Below are positions 42,401 through 51,330 of a stretch of 64,000 nucleotides of DNA, piece after piece. The stretch's first letter is position 1. Each line of letters begins with the position of its first letter. The translations under genes and the position numbers were made by a program. The notes below the pieces were generated by a model. The model was not told the origin of the DNA and did not search any database. It saw nothing but the letters and a program-made list of their open reading frames with translations. Origin of the DNA: Lacticaseibacillus paracasei subsp. paracasei (GTDB taxonomy: Bacteria; Bacillota; Bacilli; Lactobacillales; Lactobacillaceae); NCBI RefSeq assembly GCF_000829035.1, contig NZ_AP012541.1, forward strand, positions 2,604,001 through 2,668,000, read 5' to 3'.

Positions 42401-43875
42401 GATTTTTTACTCAAAACTGCTAAAGGCGAATCAAAGCCCATGGCAATGACCGGTTCGCCACCATTTTGCGCCATTGGCAACAACGCTGTTTGAATGACTT
42501 CGTGGGTATAGCCGTTGCGTAGCCAAAGTTTTTTCAAACTGTCGATCGGCATACTTTCATCTGATTTAGCGTCAGGTAATTCCCCCAACGTTAATCGGTT
42601 AGCATTGAGCCATTGCTGATAAGGATGCGCTTCGGCACAAGCCCGTTTCAAATCACGAGTCTTCGAAATGCGGCCGGTACTGGTGTCAACTAATAACATC
42701 TCAGCAGGCGCCAAAATGCCTTTCTCGACAATATCGCCGGGGTCGACATCCACCACCCCTGATTCTGAGGCAACAACCAACTGATTATTTTTCATTAATG
42801 TGTAGCGCGATGGGCGCAACCCATTACGATCCAAAAAGGCACCAACTTGAATGCCGTCTGTAAAGCACAAGGCAGCTGGGCCATCCCAAGGGGCCATGAA
42901 AGTAGCATTGTATTCGTCAAACGCCCGTTGTTCATCAGATATTTCGGTACCTTCGCCCCAAGCTTCCGGCACCATCATCATCAACGCTTGCGGAATGGAT
43001 CGGCCATGCCGATAGAGATATTCCATACAGTTCTCTAACTTGGCGGAATCAGAGTCAGTTTCATCATAAATTTCAATACCATGACTGGTCATCCAATTTT
43101 CGGCGCCCTTTAACGTGTTGATTTCCCCGTTATGCGCTAAAAACCGGAACGGTTGAGCCCGATCCCAACTCGGAAACGTATTCGTGGAAAAACGGGAGTG
43201 AATCAAGCAAATGGCACTTTTCATTTGCGGGTTATGTAAATCCGGGTAAAAAAGACTTACTTGGTAAGCATGAAGCATGCCTTTATAAACGATGGTGCGG
43301 CTTGAGAAAGAACAGATATACATGGCTTGCCGATCAAAGGTTTTCTCTAACTGCCGTCGCAATGCATAAAGATGATCCTCAAAGTCCTGCCCTGCCTGTG
43401 TGTCTGTCGGCCGTTGGACCACAACCTGAACAAAGCCCGGCATAGCTTGTTGAGCCGCGGGACCACAGTTTTCGTAAACAAACGGAACATTGCGCGTCCA
43501 AAGAACCGGAAAGCCGGCTTCATCGATTTGACTCACGACCGCCTTTAACATGGCGGCCTTTTCTTCTGCATCATGCGGCAAAAAAAGCTGAGCCACTGCA
43601 TAGTCACCTTGCGCCGGTAACGTTAATTCATAGCGGTGCATTTCGTCACGGAAAAAAGCATCCGGCATTGCCATTAAGATACCGGCGCCATCACCTGTAT
43701 CAGGTTCAGCACCGGTGCCGCCGCGATGATTCATGCGTTGTAGCATGGTCAACGCTTTTTCCACAATTTCGTGGCTAGCGTGACCATCCACTTGCGCAAT
43801 AAATCCCATACCACAGGCCGCATGCTCAAATTCCGGCAGGTACATTAATTTTTTGTCATGTGCTAAGTGATCCAT
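39418..43875 (-). CDS. gltB: Glutamate synthase large subunit
   Basis: A 1485-residue GOGAT large chain. The class II amidotransferase nucleophile is Cys21 (HAACGMGFIAQ), preceded by a 20-residue leader that would be removed. Then central domain, FMN-binding synthase domain (PPPHHDIYSIEDLAQLI; GADG and GGTGAAPRNSTRD segments), the 3Fe-4S site CVMMRKCNLNTC near 1085-1100, and the C-terminal beta-helix domain with GNNGCEYMTGG. Length is normal. Start ATG 43875 follows AAGGTGGGG. It is expressed from a promoter at 43932-43960 with gltD downstream. No regulator gene such as gltC lies beside it. Confidence 0.96.
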   Translation of the reverse strand: MDHLAHDKKLMYLPEFEHAACGMGFIAQVDGHASHEIVEKALTMLQRMNHRGGTGAEPDTGDGAGILMAMPDAFFRDEMHRYELTLPAQGDYAVAQLFLPHDAEEKAAMLKAVVSQIDEAGFPVLWTRNVPFVYENCGPAAQQAMPGFVQVVVQRPTDTQAGQDFEDHLYALRRQLEKTFDRQAMYICSFSSRTIVYKGMLHAYQVSLFYPDLHNPQMKSAICLIHSRFSTNTFPSWDRAQPFRFLAHNGEINTLKGAENWMTSHGIEIYDETDSDSAKLENCMEYLYRHGRSIPQALMMMVPEAWGEGTEISDEQRAFDEYNATFMAPWDGPAALCFTDGIQVGAFLDRNGLRPSRYTLMKNNQLVVASESGVVDVDPGDIVEKGILAPAEMLLVDTSTGRISKTRDLKRACAEAHPYQQWLNANRLTLGELPDAKSDESMPIDSLKKLWLRNGYTHEVIQTALLPMAQNGGEPVIAMGFDSPLAVLSKKSQSLFTYFKQSFAQVTNPPIDPLREKVVIGTFGFLGRDGDCTRDTAENCHKLKIDSPILSDQEYAKILNLDLPMLQVAKLSLAYDLTDTPDRLAHVLKDLFTQAENAIDGGATILVLSDRPVADNQMTIPVLLAVSGLHNYLVRQSKGTAASIVVDTAEACEIHHFACLVGYGAAAIHPYGAFLTLKERGLEAQLPDYCQAATKGIIKIMSRMGISTTAGYQGAQLFEAVGLADSLIDQYFTGTPTRIGGINLNQLEDEYYQKYQRAFSNHAIDDLPSGGSFQYKADGEEHLYNPKSIYQFQKAVRNGDYQAYQQYTAELDAEEQENPVTLRSMWTIDQNGRKPVPLSEVEPVSSIVKRFKSGAMSFGALSEEAHETIAIAMNKLGARSNSGEGGENRNRFHIGADGLNRNSKIKQVSTARFGVNTEYLMSAEEIQIKMAQGAKPGEGGQLPAGKAYPWVASIRGSIAGVQLISPPPHHDIYSIEDLAQLIYDLKQVNPYAKINVKLVSSTGVGTIAAGVVKAGANTVVISGYDGGTGAAPRNSTRDCGLPWEMGLADAHQTLALNKLRQRTTLEVDGKLLTGRDIAVAIMLGAEEFSFGTLTMVAIGCVMMRKCNLNTCPVGIATQNPELRKLYAGRPENVIHMMQFLAEDLREQMAALGYRTVDQMVGHGEHLKPRYVPFGKAKTLNYDRMLGKTIPIERKKANPFKPKYDWPDLDRFAETSLKNQNTTTIDLPINNVDRAVGTRLGGWIAAHFGNDGLKPGQLAFNYHGTAGQSFGAFITQGLSIKLVGEANDYVGKGLSGGRLIVAAPPQARELYTHSPIVGNVACFGATGGEAYFNGRAGERFCVRNSGANVVVEGVGNNGCEYMTGGVAVILGRTGRNFAAGMTGGIAYVYDWTHDFAKHCSQDLVDLYHLDEAGDDSILIELLKKHVQYTHSETAQMILDHWEKEKGTFVKVYPRDYHRMRDLIDAYTKPGLSEEQVIEKAFDEAMK

Positions 43876-43931
43876 GAAATCCCCACCTTATTAGTTAACA
43901 TCAATGTCTTGAGCCTAAAGATATTGGTCTC

Positions 43932-43960
43932 ATAGTATTCTAATAATGACGAGATTACAA
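43932..43960 (-). promoter_or_regulatory. gltBD promoter
   Basis: Minus strand -35 TTGTAA (43955-43960), spacer 17, -10 TACTAT (43932-43937), about 55 bp before the gltB start. Confidence 0.6.
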
Positions 43961-44040
43961 TGCTTTTTTCTTTGTCTGCCGTTTCACATTTGGCTCCGAA
44001 GTCTATCAAAGCTTGCAGAATCCGCCATCTGGTCACAATC

Positions 44041-44091
44041 AAAAACAGTGCATCAGACTGATTTAATAGGAAATCAGTCTGGTGCACTGTT
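44041..44091 (-). terminator. Terminator downstream of the queT-like gene
   Basis: 21-bp stem AACAGTGCACCAGACTGATTT / AAATCAGTCTGATGCACTGTT-type repeat (arms 44044-44064 and 44071-44091, one G-T) with a six-base loop and five T on the minus strand. Confidence 0.82.
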
Positions 44092-44148
44092 AGTCATGGT
44101 CGGTTGCAAGATCTTTTTTTATTTTTTAGTTGCTTAAGATAACTGCCA

Positions 44149-44670
44149 TCATTTTCTCACGATGGCGGCGTGAAAGTGGACGATTTTATCAAGTCCGTAC
44201 ATGATCGGCGCAGAAATCGTCATGATAATGAATTCGGAAAGCATCAACGAAACATAGGTTGGTAAAAACATTGTGGCGAAACTTAAATGCCCCGTCCACA
44301 CAATCTCAACGGCAATCAAGGCCATCGTGATCGTCATGACAGCGATATTTAAGGCAAACCGGGCCCAGAGATGACGCAATTTCGGCGCCACCCACCCGAC
44401 CAACAGCAAGCCGAGCAAACTTTGACCGCCGCCAAAGACCACGTCAAGCCAACCAAGCGGTGAGAAGATAGCATTGAAAATCACGACTCCTGTCACAACA
44501 CCCACAATATATTTACGATCAAACACGACCAAGTGATTCAAACTTTCAGACAAGCGGAATTGAATCGCGCCACTGGCCAAATTAAGGCTCGCGGGACCAA
44601 TTGATAGCACAATATAGATAGCAGCAACCAAAGCATTAAGTACCCAACCGCGTGTTTTTAGATTTGTCAT
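44149..44670 (-). CDS. queT: QueT-family transporter substrate-binding subunit
   Basis: A 173-residue integral membrane protein with five or six helices. The segment IQFRLSESLNHLVVFDRKYIVGVVTG is the QueT-family signature; QueT proteins are S components of ECF transporters thought to import a queuosine precursor for tRNA modification. No ECF ATPase genes lie near, which is normal for group II S components. No preQ1-riboswitch is evident upstream: repeat copy F occupies that space. GGAGGACTTTC precedes ATG 44670. Substrate remains an inference. Confidence 0.82.
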   Translation of the reverse strand: MTNLKTRGWVLNALVAAIYIVLSIGPASLNLASGAIQFRLSESLNHLVVFDRKYIVGVVTGVVIFNAIFSPLGWLDVVFGGGQSLLGLLLVGWVAPKLRHLWARFALNIAVMTITMALIAVEIVWTGHLSFATMFLPTYVSLMLSEFIIMTISAPIMYGLDKIVHFHAAIVRK

Positions 44671-44707
44671 GAAAGTCCTCCATTAAAAGTCACATTATTT
44701 CGTCATA

Positions 44708-44820
44708 GCGCGTTTGCCGGAGCAGAAACCTGCGTAAAAGGACAGCGAATGTAGTAACCCAAGCCCCGTCATCACGTTTGAGGCCGCTTATTCCCGGTTT
44801 CTAACCGCTCTGGCGAACGT
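44708..44820 (-). repeat. Palindromic repeat family, copy F (degenerate)
   Basis: 113 bp, forward on minus. Blocks TTAGAAACCGGGAATAAGCG and CCTTTTACGCAGGTTTCT are kept and the outer stem GCCAGAGC / GCTCCGGC has one mismatch, but the inner stem has about five mismatches. It looks like a decaying copy. Confidence 0.8.
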
Positions 44821-44853
44821 TCAACAAAAAACGCGCTGTTAAGCGCGTTGCTG

Positions 44854-45237
44854 TTAATTCTTATTATATGTTTTGGGCTTGGGCAAACTGACCAGACCCA
44901 CTGAAATCGCCAACGCGCGGTCGACTGCTGCCATTTTGGTGCTTGACAGAGCTGTCACGCGGGCTTGTAGCCGTTGCTTGTCAATCGTGCGAATTTGCTC
45001 AAGTAAAATGACCGAGTTGCGTTCAACGCCATCTTGCTTGGCCCGTAACCCGACATGCGTCGGCATCTTGGGTTTTTGAATCTTGGAGGTAATGGCTGCC
45101 ACAATCACTGTGGGACTGTAATGGTTGCCAACGTTGTTTTGAATAATAAGTACTGGCCGGTTGCCGCCTTGTTCGGAGCCGACAACCGGAGACAGATCGG
45201 CGAAAAAAACATCGCCGCGTTTTACGGACACATCCAT
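44854..45237 (-). CDS. pemK: MazF/PemK-family toxin (mRNA endoribonuclease)
   Basis: A 127-residue protein with the PemK/MazF fold: [30 protein letters not shown] at the start, [14 protein letters not shown], and [15 protein letters not shown]. Toxins of this family cut single-stranded RNA at specific short sites and are held in check by the partner. It begins 19 bp after the antitoxin stop, and the pair follows alr-acpS as in many Firmicutes (ndoAI in Bacillus). The catalytic Arg and Thr positions (GGNRPV; AAITS) are present, so it is likely active. Confidence 0.9.
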   Translation of the reverse strand: MDVSVKRGDVFFADLSPVVGSEQGGNRPVLIIQNNVGNHYSPTVIVAAITSKIQKPKMPTHVGLRAKQDGVERNSVILLEQIRTIDKQRLQARVTALSSTKMAAVDRALAISVGLVSLPKPKTYNKN

Positions 45238-45256
45238 GCTTTTGCCCCCTTATCGC

Positions 45257-45505
45257 TCATCGAATATGGGCGTATGCCTCGCTCTCGCAGGCAGAGAAAG
45301 CATGACTGATCTCTGTATTGATCTGGCCCATTGCTACATAGCCAGAAATCAATTGGTTGATTTCGGGAGCCTGTGACTTCAAAAATGTCGCCACTGCCTC
45401 CGTAATCACAGCCTGAGCGTCAATGTCATTCAATTCACAATAGGCATCCAACCGCGCCTTAATGGCATCATCAAACGTTACCGCTACTGACGTTTGCTTT
45501 TTCAT
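45257..45505 (-). CDS. pemI: PemI-type antitoxin
   Basis: An 82-residue protein with an N-terminal ribbon-helix-helix-like part (VAVTFDDAIKARLDAYCELN, about 6-25) for DNA binding and a C-terminal acidic/aromatic tail for toxin binding. I take ATG 45505 (MKKQTSVAV), seven bases after GGAGGA; five more codons upstream are unsupported. It precedes the toxin gene, and such pairs usually repress their own transcription. Family membership is inferred from size, position and fold rather than strong motif. Confidence 0.83.
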   Translation of the reverse strand: MKKQTSVAVTFDDAIKARLDAYCELNDIDAQAVITEAVATFLKSQAPEINQLISGYVAMGQINTEISHAFSACESEAYAHIR

Positions 45506-45572
45506 GACAACTTCCTCCAACTTCCCAAGTTCATGTTGTTACTTTAGCACAAAATGGGCATACGAGCCACCA

Positions 45573-46709
45573 TCAATCGACCGGATTCACGCTCTGTCGC
45601 TTCAGGCGCGGCGTTAAATTGCAGGCGATTTCGTAATGAATTGTCTTGCTATATTTAGCAACGTCCAACAACGTAATCTCCTGATCGCCACTTTGCCCAA
45701 CCAAAACTACCTTTGTGCCAGCTGGATATGCTTTGGGCAAACGAATCATAAACTGATCCATGCAGATACGGCCAACAATTTCACAATACTGACCATCAAC
45801 AAGGACATGAAAGCCCTGTAGGCGCCGCAGCCAGCCGTCTGCATAGCCAATCGGGACAGTCCCGATGGATTCATCTCCTTTGGCACGATAGGTCACACCG
45901 TACGAAATACCGTCACCAGCATGCACCTGCTTGCAATAGGTCAACTCACTTTCCAATGACAACGCTGGTTCCAGTGGAAACGGTGTGGTTGGAATCGCGT
46001 CCCCAGACGGATTTAAGCCGTAAATAGCCACCCCATACCGAATCATATTGCCATTGCAAGCCGCATGCCACAAGCTGGTAGCCGAATTAGAAACATGCAC
46101 ATAACGCGGCCGACTTGGTAAAAGATCGACCAGATGATTGAACTTGTCAACTTGCTGTTTGAAATAAGTATCATCAGGAGCATCTGCCGTTGCAAAGTGA
46201 GTGAAGACCCCCTCAATGACAAATTGCTTGGGATGCGCTTCAACAAACGCAACTGCCGTCTTGAGTGCTTGATCTTCGGTAAACCCGATACGACCCATGC
46301 CGGTATCTAAAGCCAGATGAATACGCAACGGCGGCAGCTCTGGCTGTGCTTCTAACACTGGCAAAGCCTGTTCAAGCCATTCGGTGCTGCTGACAGGCAA
46401 TGATATTGTTTGGGCAGCAGCAATGGCCGCATACTGACTCGGTACGATGCCCAACACCAATACTGGTTCACTATAATCGGCCTTGCGCAATCCCAATGCT
46501 TCATCCAAGATCGCCACACAAAAGCCGGTTGCACCAGCTGCTTTGGCAACCCGCGCCACCCGCAACATACCGTGACCATAAGCATCAGCCTTGACCACAG
46601 CGAAAAGCTGCGTCTGCTTTTTTAATCGTGCGACTTCATGCTGGATATTATGCAAAATGGCTGTTTCATCTATTAATACCGTTGCTGGTCGAAAGTTACC
46701 GATCGTCAC
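45573..46709 (-). CDS. alr: Alanine racemase
   Basis: A 378-residue PLP enzyme making D-alanine for peptidoglycan and teichoic acids. PLP lysine in AVVKADAYGHGML near 38-50, HLALDTGMGRIGF, and the catalytic tyrosine in GISYGVTYRAKGDES near 265-279. GTG 46709 overlaps the acpS stop by 14 bp and has AGAAGG eight bases upstream, so translation is coupled. Order acpS-alr-antitoxin-toxin is conserved in Firmicutes. Confidence 0.96.
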   Translation of the reverse strand: MTIGNFRPATVLIDETAILHNIQHEVARLKKQTQLFAVVKADAYGHGMLRVARVAKAAGATGFCVAILDEALGLRKADYSEPVLVLGIVPSQYAAIAAAQTISLPVSSTEWLEQALPVLEAQPELPPLRIHLALDTGMGRIGFTEDQALKTAVAFVEAHPKQFVIEGVFTHFATADAPDDTYFKQQVDKFNHLVDLLPSRPRYVHVSNSATSLWHAACNGNMIRYGVAIYGLNPSGDAIPTTPFPLEPALSLESELTYCKQVHAGDGISYGVTYRAKGDESIGTVPIGYADGWLRRLQGFHVLVDGQYCEIVGRICMDQFMIRLPKAYPAGTKVVLVGQSGDQEITLLDVAKYSKTIHYEIACNLTPRLKRQSVNPVD

Positions 46710-47070
46710 GTTCAGGACCTTCTTTTTCTAAAATTACCTCGGTGAAGACCAAGGTTTCACTGTGCGAAATGGAGACAAAAGCCTGACCGGAAAAAGGATG
46801 CTTCGTCAGAATAGGTTTGCCCAACTCATTATTGAGAATTTCGACATCCTGTAAGGCGACTTTTCCTAACCCAGTACCAAATGCCTTTGAGTACGATTCT
46901 TTGGCAGAGAAACGGCCGGAAAGATATTCAACGGCGCGGCGGCCATCAAGTTGCTGATAATTTGCTAATTCAGTCGGCGTCAAAATTTTAACCGCGAAGC
47001 CGCTGTTTTTTTCCTGTGCCGCCTGAATTCGCGCCAAATCTGTGACGTCCACCCCAATACCGTAAATCAT
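46696..47070 (-). CDS. acpS: Holo-[acyl-carrier-protein] synthase
   Basis: A 124-residue enzyme attaching 4'-phosphopantetheine to ACP. Motifs IYGIGVDVTDLARI (Mg-binding Asp) and RFSAKESYSKAFGTG. ATG 47070 (MIYGIGV) follows AAGGAGG by six bases; a longer frame with 22 extra codons lacks support. A fragment of the palindromic repeat lies just upstream. Confidence 0.95.
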   Translation of the reverse strand: MIYGIGVDVTDLARIQAAQEKNSGFAVKILTPTELANYQQLDGRRAVEYLSGRFSAKESYSKAFGTGLGKVALQDVEILNNELGKPILTKHPFSGQAFVSISHSETLVFTEVILEKEGPERDDR

Positions 47071-47103
47071 GGGTTGCCTCCTTAACCACGTTGACATCGC
47101 CGG

Positions 47104-47129
47104 AACTAACCACCGTTCCTGCTCACGCT
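47104..47129 (-). repeat. Fragment of the palindromic repeat upstream of acpS
   Basis: On the minus strand AGCGTGAGCAGGAACGGTGG then TTAG matches the first 25 bases of the family; the remainder is absent. Confidence 0.5.
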
Positions 47130-47184
47130 TTGTCATAAAGTTATTCTAGCATGCTTTTACAGAAAACGGGTGTTTGGTTGAAGC

Positions 47185-47221
47185 AAAAAAAGACCCCAGG
47201 ACGTTTAACCTGAGGCCTTTT
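47185..47221 (-). terminator. cshA terminator
   Basis: Minus-strand stem AAGGCCTCAGG / CCTGGGGTCTT with an 8-nt loop and seven T, 19 bases after the cshA stop. Confidence 0.85.
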
Positions 47222-47239
47222 GAACGCTTTAATTAAAAA

Positions 47240-48748
47240 TCATTCGCCATTACGGATTTTGAAACTACGCTTAACATTCTTGCGTTTATCGCTGAAGTTG
47301 CGTTTTTTGTCGTAACTGCGCTTATTATCACGGTTGCCTTGATAGCCGCCTTCGCGACGCTTACCCTTGTAACCGCCTTTATAACCACCACGATTATTGC
47401 CGTGACCGTGATTGCTGCGACCACGATGTGGCAGCGGACGTTCTGGCGTGATTTTAACCGGAACGGCACTGGCATCATCCGGGCTGACTGCCTTAAGATA
47501 AGCGGAAACCAACTGTAACGGGGTGTAGTTTTCCAACAAGGATTCAGCCATAGCTTCGTACTTTTCAGTATCGTTAGCTTCGACTTGTGCCTTGATCGTT
47601 TCTAAACCGCTGGAGATCTGGCCCATCAATGCTTCTTCTGCTGTTGGTGGTTTCATCGGCAGCATCCGCTTCTTGGTCAAGTCTTCGATCGTGTGCAAAT
47701 ATTCGATTTCGTTTGGGGTGACGAAGGTGACGGAAACACCCTTGTGACCTGCACGACCAGTCCGGCCGATACGATGAACATAGGAATCAGGATCTTGCGG
47801 AATGTCATAGTTGTAAACATGGGTGACACCGGAAATATCCAGACCACGAGCGGCGACATCAGTAGCCACTAGGAAGTCCAATTGGCCACTCTTGAACTGG
47901 CGCAAAACGCTCATCCGTTTTTGCTGTGTCAAGTCACCATGAATGCCTTCTGCCCGATAACCACGCGCCTTTAGACCACGGGTTAGTTCATCAACACGAC
48001 GCTTGGTCCGACCAAAGATCAAAGCCAAGTCTGGGTCTTGAACATCAAACAGACGAGTCATGACATCGAACTTTTCGTAGTCTTTTGCACGGACATAATA
48101 CTGTTCAACGGTATCAGCTGTGAGTTCCTTCGCCTTAATCTTAACGGTGACCGGTTCATGCATGAACTTATTGGTCAAACGCATGATGGAAGCAGGAATC
48201 GTTGCAGAAAACAGCAAAGTCTGACGCGCGGTTGGCATTTGTTCAACAATCTTTTCAATGTCATCGATGAAGCCCATGTCGAGCATTTCATCTGCTTCGT
48301 CTAATACCAAGACTTTAAGATTTTGCAACTTCAGGGTGTGACGGCCAATATGGTCAAGGATTCGACCTGGTGTCCCCACCACAATTTGCGGGTGTTCTGA
48401 TAATTGGCGAATTTGCCGGCGAATGTCGGCACCGCCGTAAACTGCCTGGACCTTGATTTTCTTATCTTGGCCTAAACGATAAAGTTCTTCTTGGGTCTGA
48501 ATCGCCAATTCCCGAGTTGGGGAAATGACCAATGCTTGGATACTCCGGTCAGCCTTATCGATGTTTTGCAGGATCGGCAAGCCAAACGCTGCCGTTTTCC
48601 CGGTACCGGTCTGTGCTTGACCGATCACATCTTTGCCTGCCAGAACCAGTGGGATCGTCTCCGCTTGAATCGGCGTCGCTTCCTCAAAACCTGACTGGGC
48701 GATTGCCTTTAAGAGATCATGATCCAAACCTAGTTCTTTAAACTTCAA
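47240..48748 (-). CDS. cshA: DEAD-box RNA helicase CshA
   Basis: A 502-residue RNA helicase: Q motif ([26 protein letters not shown]), Walker [13 protein letters not shown] near 48, [19 protein letters not shown] near 150, SAT, and [13 protein letters not shown] near 325. After the core comes a dimerisation-like region and a basic Gly/Arg/Lys/Asn-rich tail (about 425-502) that binds RNA. In Firmicutes CshA works with the RNA degradosome and in ribosome assembly in the cold. Start ATG 48748 with AAGGAGGAACTC upstream. Its promoter (48859-48887) leaves a leader of about 100 nt. Confidence 0.95.
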   Translation of the reverse strand: MKFKELGLDHDLLKAIAQSGFEEATPIQAETIPLVLAGKDVIGQAQTGTGKTAAFGLPILQNIDKADRSIQALVISPTRELAIQTQEELYRLGQDKKIKVQAVYGGADIRRQIRQLSEHPQIVVGTPGRILDHIGRHTLKLQNLKVLVLDEADEMLDMGFIDDIEKIVEQMPTARQTLLFSATIPASIMRLTNKFMHEPVTVKIKAKELTADTVEQYYVRAKDYEKFDVMTRLFDVQDPDLALIFGRTKRRVDELTRGLKARGYRAEGIHGDLTQQKRMSVLRQFKSGQLDFLVATDVAARGLDISGVTHVYNYDIPQDPDSYVHRIGRTGRAGHKGVSVTFVTPNEIEYLHTIEDLTKKRMLPMKPPTAEEALMGQISSGLETIKAQVEANDTEKYEAMAESLLENYTPLQLVSAYLKAVSPDDASAVPVKITPERPLPHRGRSNHGHGNNRGGYKGGYKGKRREGGYQGNRDNKRSYDKKRNFSDKRKNVKRSFKIRNGE

Positions 48749-48858
48749 ATGAGTTCCTCCTTGAGAATTCCTGCACGCGTTTACCCAAGCGTGTTTTCAA
48801 AGGAATCCGCGGGCATCACGTGCATTTTCAGTAAATGACAAAAAAACATATCCGAACA

Positions 48859-48887
48859 ATAGTATCATGCTCACTATAAAAAAACAA
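48859..48887 (-). promoter_or_regulatory. cshA promoter
   Basis: Minus strand -35 TTGTTT (48882-48887), spacer 17, -10 TACTAT (48859-48864). Confidence 0.55.
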
Positions 48888-48998
48888 GTGCCGAGATTCG
48901 GCCAAGTCTTGCATAATCACCAAAAGCTTCAGTCAACACATACTTATTTAAGCCTAAACTGACATTTTTAAAAGAATAAAAACCGTCAAAACATGCTA

Positions 48999-49032
48999 AA
49001 AGCCGTTTCATTTTCATGGAACGGCCTTTATG
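48999..49032 (-). terminator. murF terminator
   Basis: Minus-strand stem AAAGGCCGTT / AACGGCTTTT with inner CAT / ATG pairing, about 20 bases after the murF stop. Confidence 0.8.
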
Positions 49033-49047
49033 CTTACAACGCTAGTA

Positions 49048-50436
49048 TTAAGCACGACCACCAGCGACCAAAGCTGACAAAACGGTTTCCAGATGCAATC
49101 CGTGACTCGCTTTCAACAAAACCATATCGTCATGGTTAACATCGTTTTGTAAGTCGCGCGTCATCTGTTCCTTGTCATCAAGCGGATAATAGTGCAACTG
49201 ATCGGCTGGATATTTTGCTGCCAATGCATCGGCAAGTGCTTTCATATCGCTACCGTATAGATAAACAACCTGCACTTCCTTAGGATCGAGTGCCTCTGCC
49301 AGACTTGCATGCAACGCGGGACTTTGTTCACCAAGCTCCAGCATATCCCCCAGCACTGCAATGTGACGGCCAGTTGCCGTAAATTCGCTAAAATCATGAA
49401 TGACGGCTTTCATCGCGGTCGGGTTGGCGTTATACACATCGCTTAGAATCTGTTCACCCACATCCCCGATCAACCACTGTGTCCGGTTAGCCGTCACCTG
49501 AAAATGAGCCAATGCCTTTTGCATGATTTCGGGTTTGACATGGAATTTGCGGCCAACTAACAGGGCTGCTAACGCATTGACAACATTATATTCACCCATA
49601 ATCGGAATCGAGAACGTCAGATCAGGCCAAGCTTCAACTGTGAACTCAGTGTGGTTACGATGCCCGCTGATTGAATGGGCAAATATCGTATTTTCAGGAT
49701 GCAAGCCAAAAGTTTCGCGCTCCTGCGTGATCTTCTTCGCCCGTTCCTGCAACAATGGTTCGTCACCATTAAAAATAAACGTACCATCATCCTTTAGGCC
49801 ATCAGTGATTTCCATTTTGGCATCGGCAATTTTATCCCGGGTCTTGAAAAATTCAATATGTGCTTCCCCGATCATCGTAATCACGGCCACATCCGGTTCA
49901 GCTAAGGTTGACAGTGCATGTAATTGCCCTGGCCGATCCATCCCCATCTCAAGAACCAAGACTTCGGTATTGGGTTCCATGCTGAGAATAGTCATTGGCA
50001 CGCCAATTTCATTATTATAGTTATCAGGGGTTTTAACGACGTGATATTGTGTGGCCAAGATCGCAGCGGTCATGTCCTTCGTTGTCGTTTTGCCATTGCT
50101 GCCGGTGATCGCCACCACTTTGGGATTCACTTTCATCAACAGATAATATTGTGCCAATTGTTGCATCGCTTTCAACGGATCCGGCACCACCAGCGTAATC
50201 AGCTTGGTGGTGACAGGTAAATGATCAGCTGCAACAAATGTTGCCACTGCGCCAGCCGTAGCAGCTACCGGAATAAATTCGTGACCATCACGTTCACCGC
50301 GTAACGGCACAAACAGCATACCCGGCTTCAATTTGCGTGAATCAAAAGCCAGTCCGGTCACCACATGCGACCCGTCTGCTTCAGAGAGCGGTTGAGCTTT
50401 CACAACTCGCGCAATCTCTGCCAATGTCATCTTCAT
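49048..50436 (-). CDS. murF: UDP-MurNAc-tripeptide-D-alanyl-D-alanine ligase
   Basis: A 462-residue Mur ligase adding D-Ala-D-Ala (or D-Ala-D-Lac) to the peptidoglycan precursor. N-terminal domain with FDSRKLKPGMLFVPLRGERDGHEF, ATP site VVAITGSNGKTTTKDM near 110-125, NYNNEIGVPMTIL near 140, LEMGMDRPGQ, and the C-terminal DVYNANPTAMKAV segment. A ddl gene usually precedes murF; here an unrecognised gene does. In this group D-Ala-D-Lac is the expected substrate, which underlies vancomycin resistance; that is knowledge of the group, not visible in murF itself. Confidence 0.94.
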   Translation of the reverse strand: MKMTLAEIARVVKAQPLSEADGSHVVTGLAFDSRKLKPGMLFVPLRGERDGHEFIPVAATAGAVATFVAADHLPVTTKLITLVVPDPLKAMQQLAQYYLLMKVNPKVVAITGSNGKTTTKDMTAAILATQYHVVKTPDNYNNEIGVPMTILSMEPNTEVLVLEMGMDRPGQLHALSTLAEPDVAVITMIGEAHIEFFKTRDKIADAKMEITDGLKDDGTFIFNGDEPLLQERAKKITQERETFGLHPENTIFAHSISGHRNHTEFTVEAWPDLTFSIPIMGEYNVVNALAALLVGRKFHVKPEIMQKALAHFQVTANRTQWLIGDVGEQILSDVYNANPTAMKAVIHDFSEFTATGRHIAVLGDMLELGEQSPALHASLAEALDPKEVQVVYLYGSDMKALADALAAKYPADQLHYYPLDDKEQMTRDLQNDVNHDDMVLLKASHGLHLETVLSALVAGGRA

Positions 50437-50496
50437 AATTAATTCGACTCCAATTCTTCAACTTCATCCTGTTTAAGAACAGGTTAAAACAGTCCA

Positions 50497-51261
50497 TTAT
50501 TGGCGATGATCGGCAGATGCAGCATCATCAATCATCATCCACTGATTCTTTTGCCGCATCAAAACAAGCATTCCCAATCGCCGGACATCTGTATCCGTCA
50601 AGATACCATCAGGAACGAACCGAGCTTTCGGTGCCAAAAGTGGCACACTGATTTTTTCACGAGAAAAACGGACGTTCTGGAAATCAAATACCACGCCATC
50701 TTCCAATAATGGTAAAAACTGTGTATAGACGGCATGTGACACGCGAGAAAAGTGCTGTTGCCGTAAGCGTAACCAGAATGGTTCCTCATTAGCAATTCGC
50801 CGCATATACTTGTTAATGGCGTTTGCTAAGAAGGTCGCAAATAAAGATTCGTTACGCAGATACATATTCACCATACCGTTTCGCAATGGCAGGTAAACCA
50901 ACTCGTTTTGCAATTTGTAGTAAAATGGCGAACTTAAATGCGTTTTGGCATGTCCTAAGTATAGCAGTTCCGCAATCTCGTTAGGCGTGAGTTCCTGCAA
51001 AAATCGCGGGCTTGAATAATCTAGCCAGCAACGCGTCTGCCCCGCTTTACTCCGCAAAAAGTCCTGAACCTGATCCGCGCCGTCGATAATATTGAACCAA
51101 GTATGCGGATCTATCTGTTCCTGCTCATCCACAGGGGGCAGCAATAACAGATGCTTCGGTACTTTTAGATGGTCGCTCAGCAAATCACTTGCTGAAATGC
51201 CATATGTCAAAAACAAATGCGCCAACGGTTCATGGCGCACATAAATCATCGCATTTCGCAC
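50497..51261 (-). CDS. Uncharacterised protein upstream of murF
   Basis: A 254-residue predicted cytoplasmic protein with no signal peptide or membrane helix. I do not recognise a family. It is rich in aromatic and Leu residues in the first half (HLFLTYGISASDLL; LAELLYLGHAKTH-like) and has a basic central part NKYMRRIANEEPFWLRLRQQHF. GTG 51261 follows AAGGGG by eight bases; an ATG four codons in is an alternative. It ends 60 bp before murF and may share its transcript. Its upstream region is the tandem repeat array at 51331-51698. Confidence 0.7.
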   Translation of the reverse strand: MRNAMIYVRHEPLAHLFLTYGISASDLLSDHLKVPKHLLLLPPVDEQEQIDPHTWFNIIDGADQVQDFLRSKAGQTRCWLDYSSPRFLQELTPNEIAELLYLGHAKTHLSSPFYYKLQNELVYLPLRNGMVNMYLRNESLFATFLANAINKYMRRIANEEPFWLRLRQQHFSRVSHAVYTQFLPLLEDGVVFDFQNVRFSREKISVPLLAPKARFVPDGILTDTDVRRLGMLVLMRQKNQWMMIDDAASADHRQ

Positions 51262-51330
51262 GTTTAAAACCCCTTCAATACTCCCGACTTAATTATACGA
51301 CTTTCACGGCATGACATGCGTTAAGATTAA

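Noticed and set aside
44671..44853. preQ1 riboswitch upstream of the queT-like gene
   Set aside because: The interval is filled by repeat copy F and a short pre-gene segment; no preQ1 pseudoknot pattern was found.
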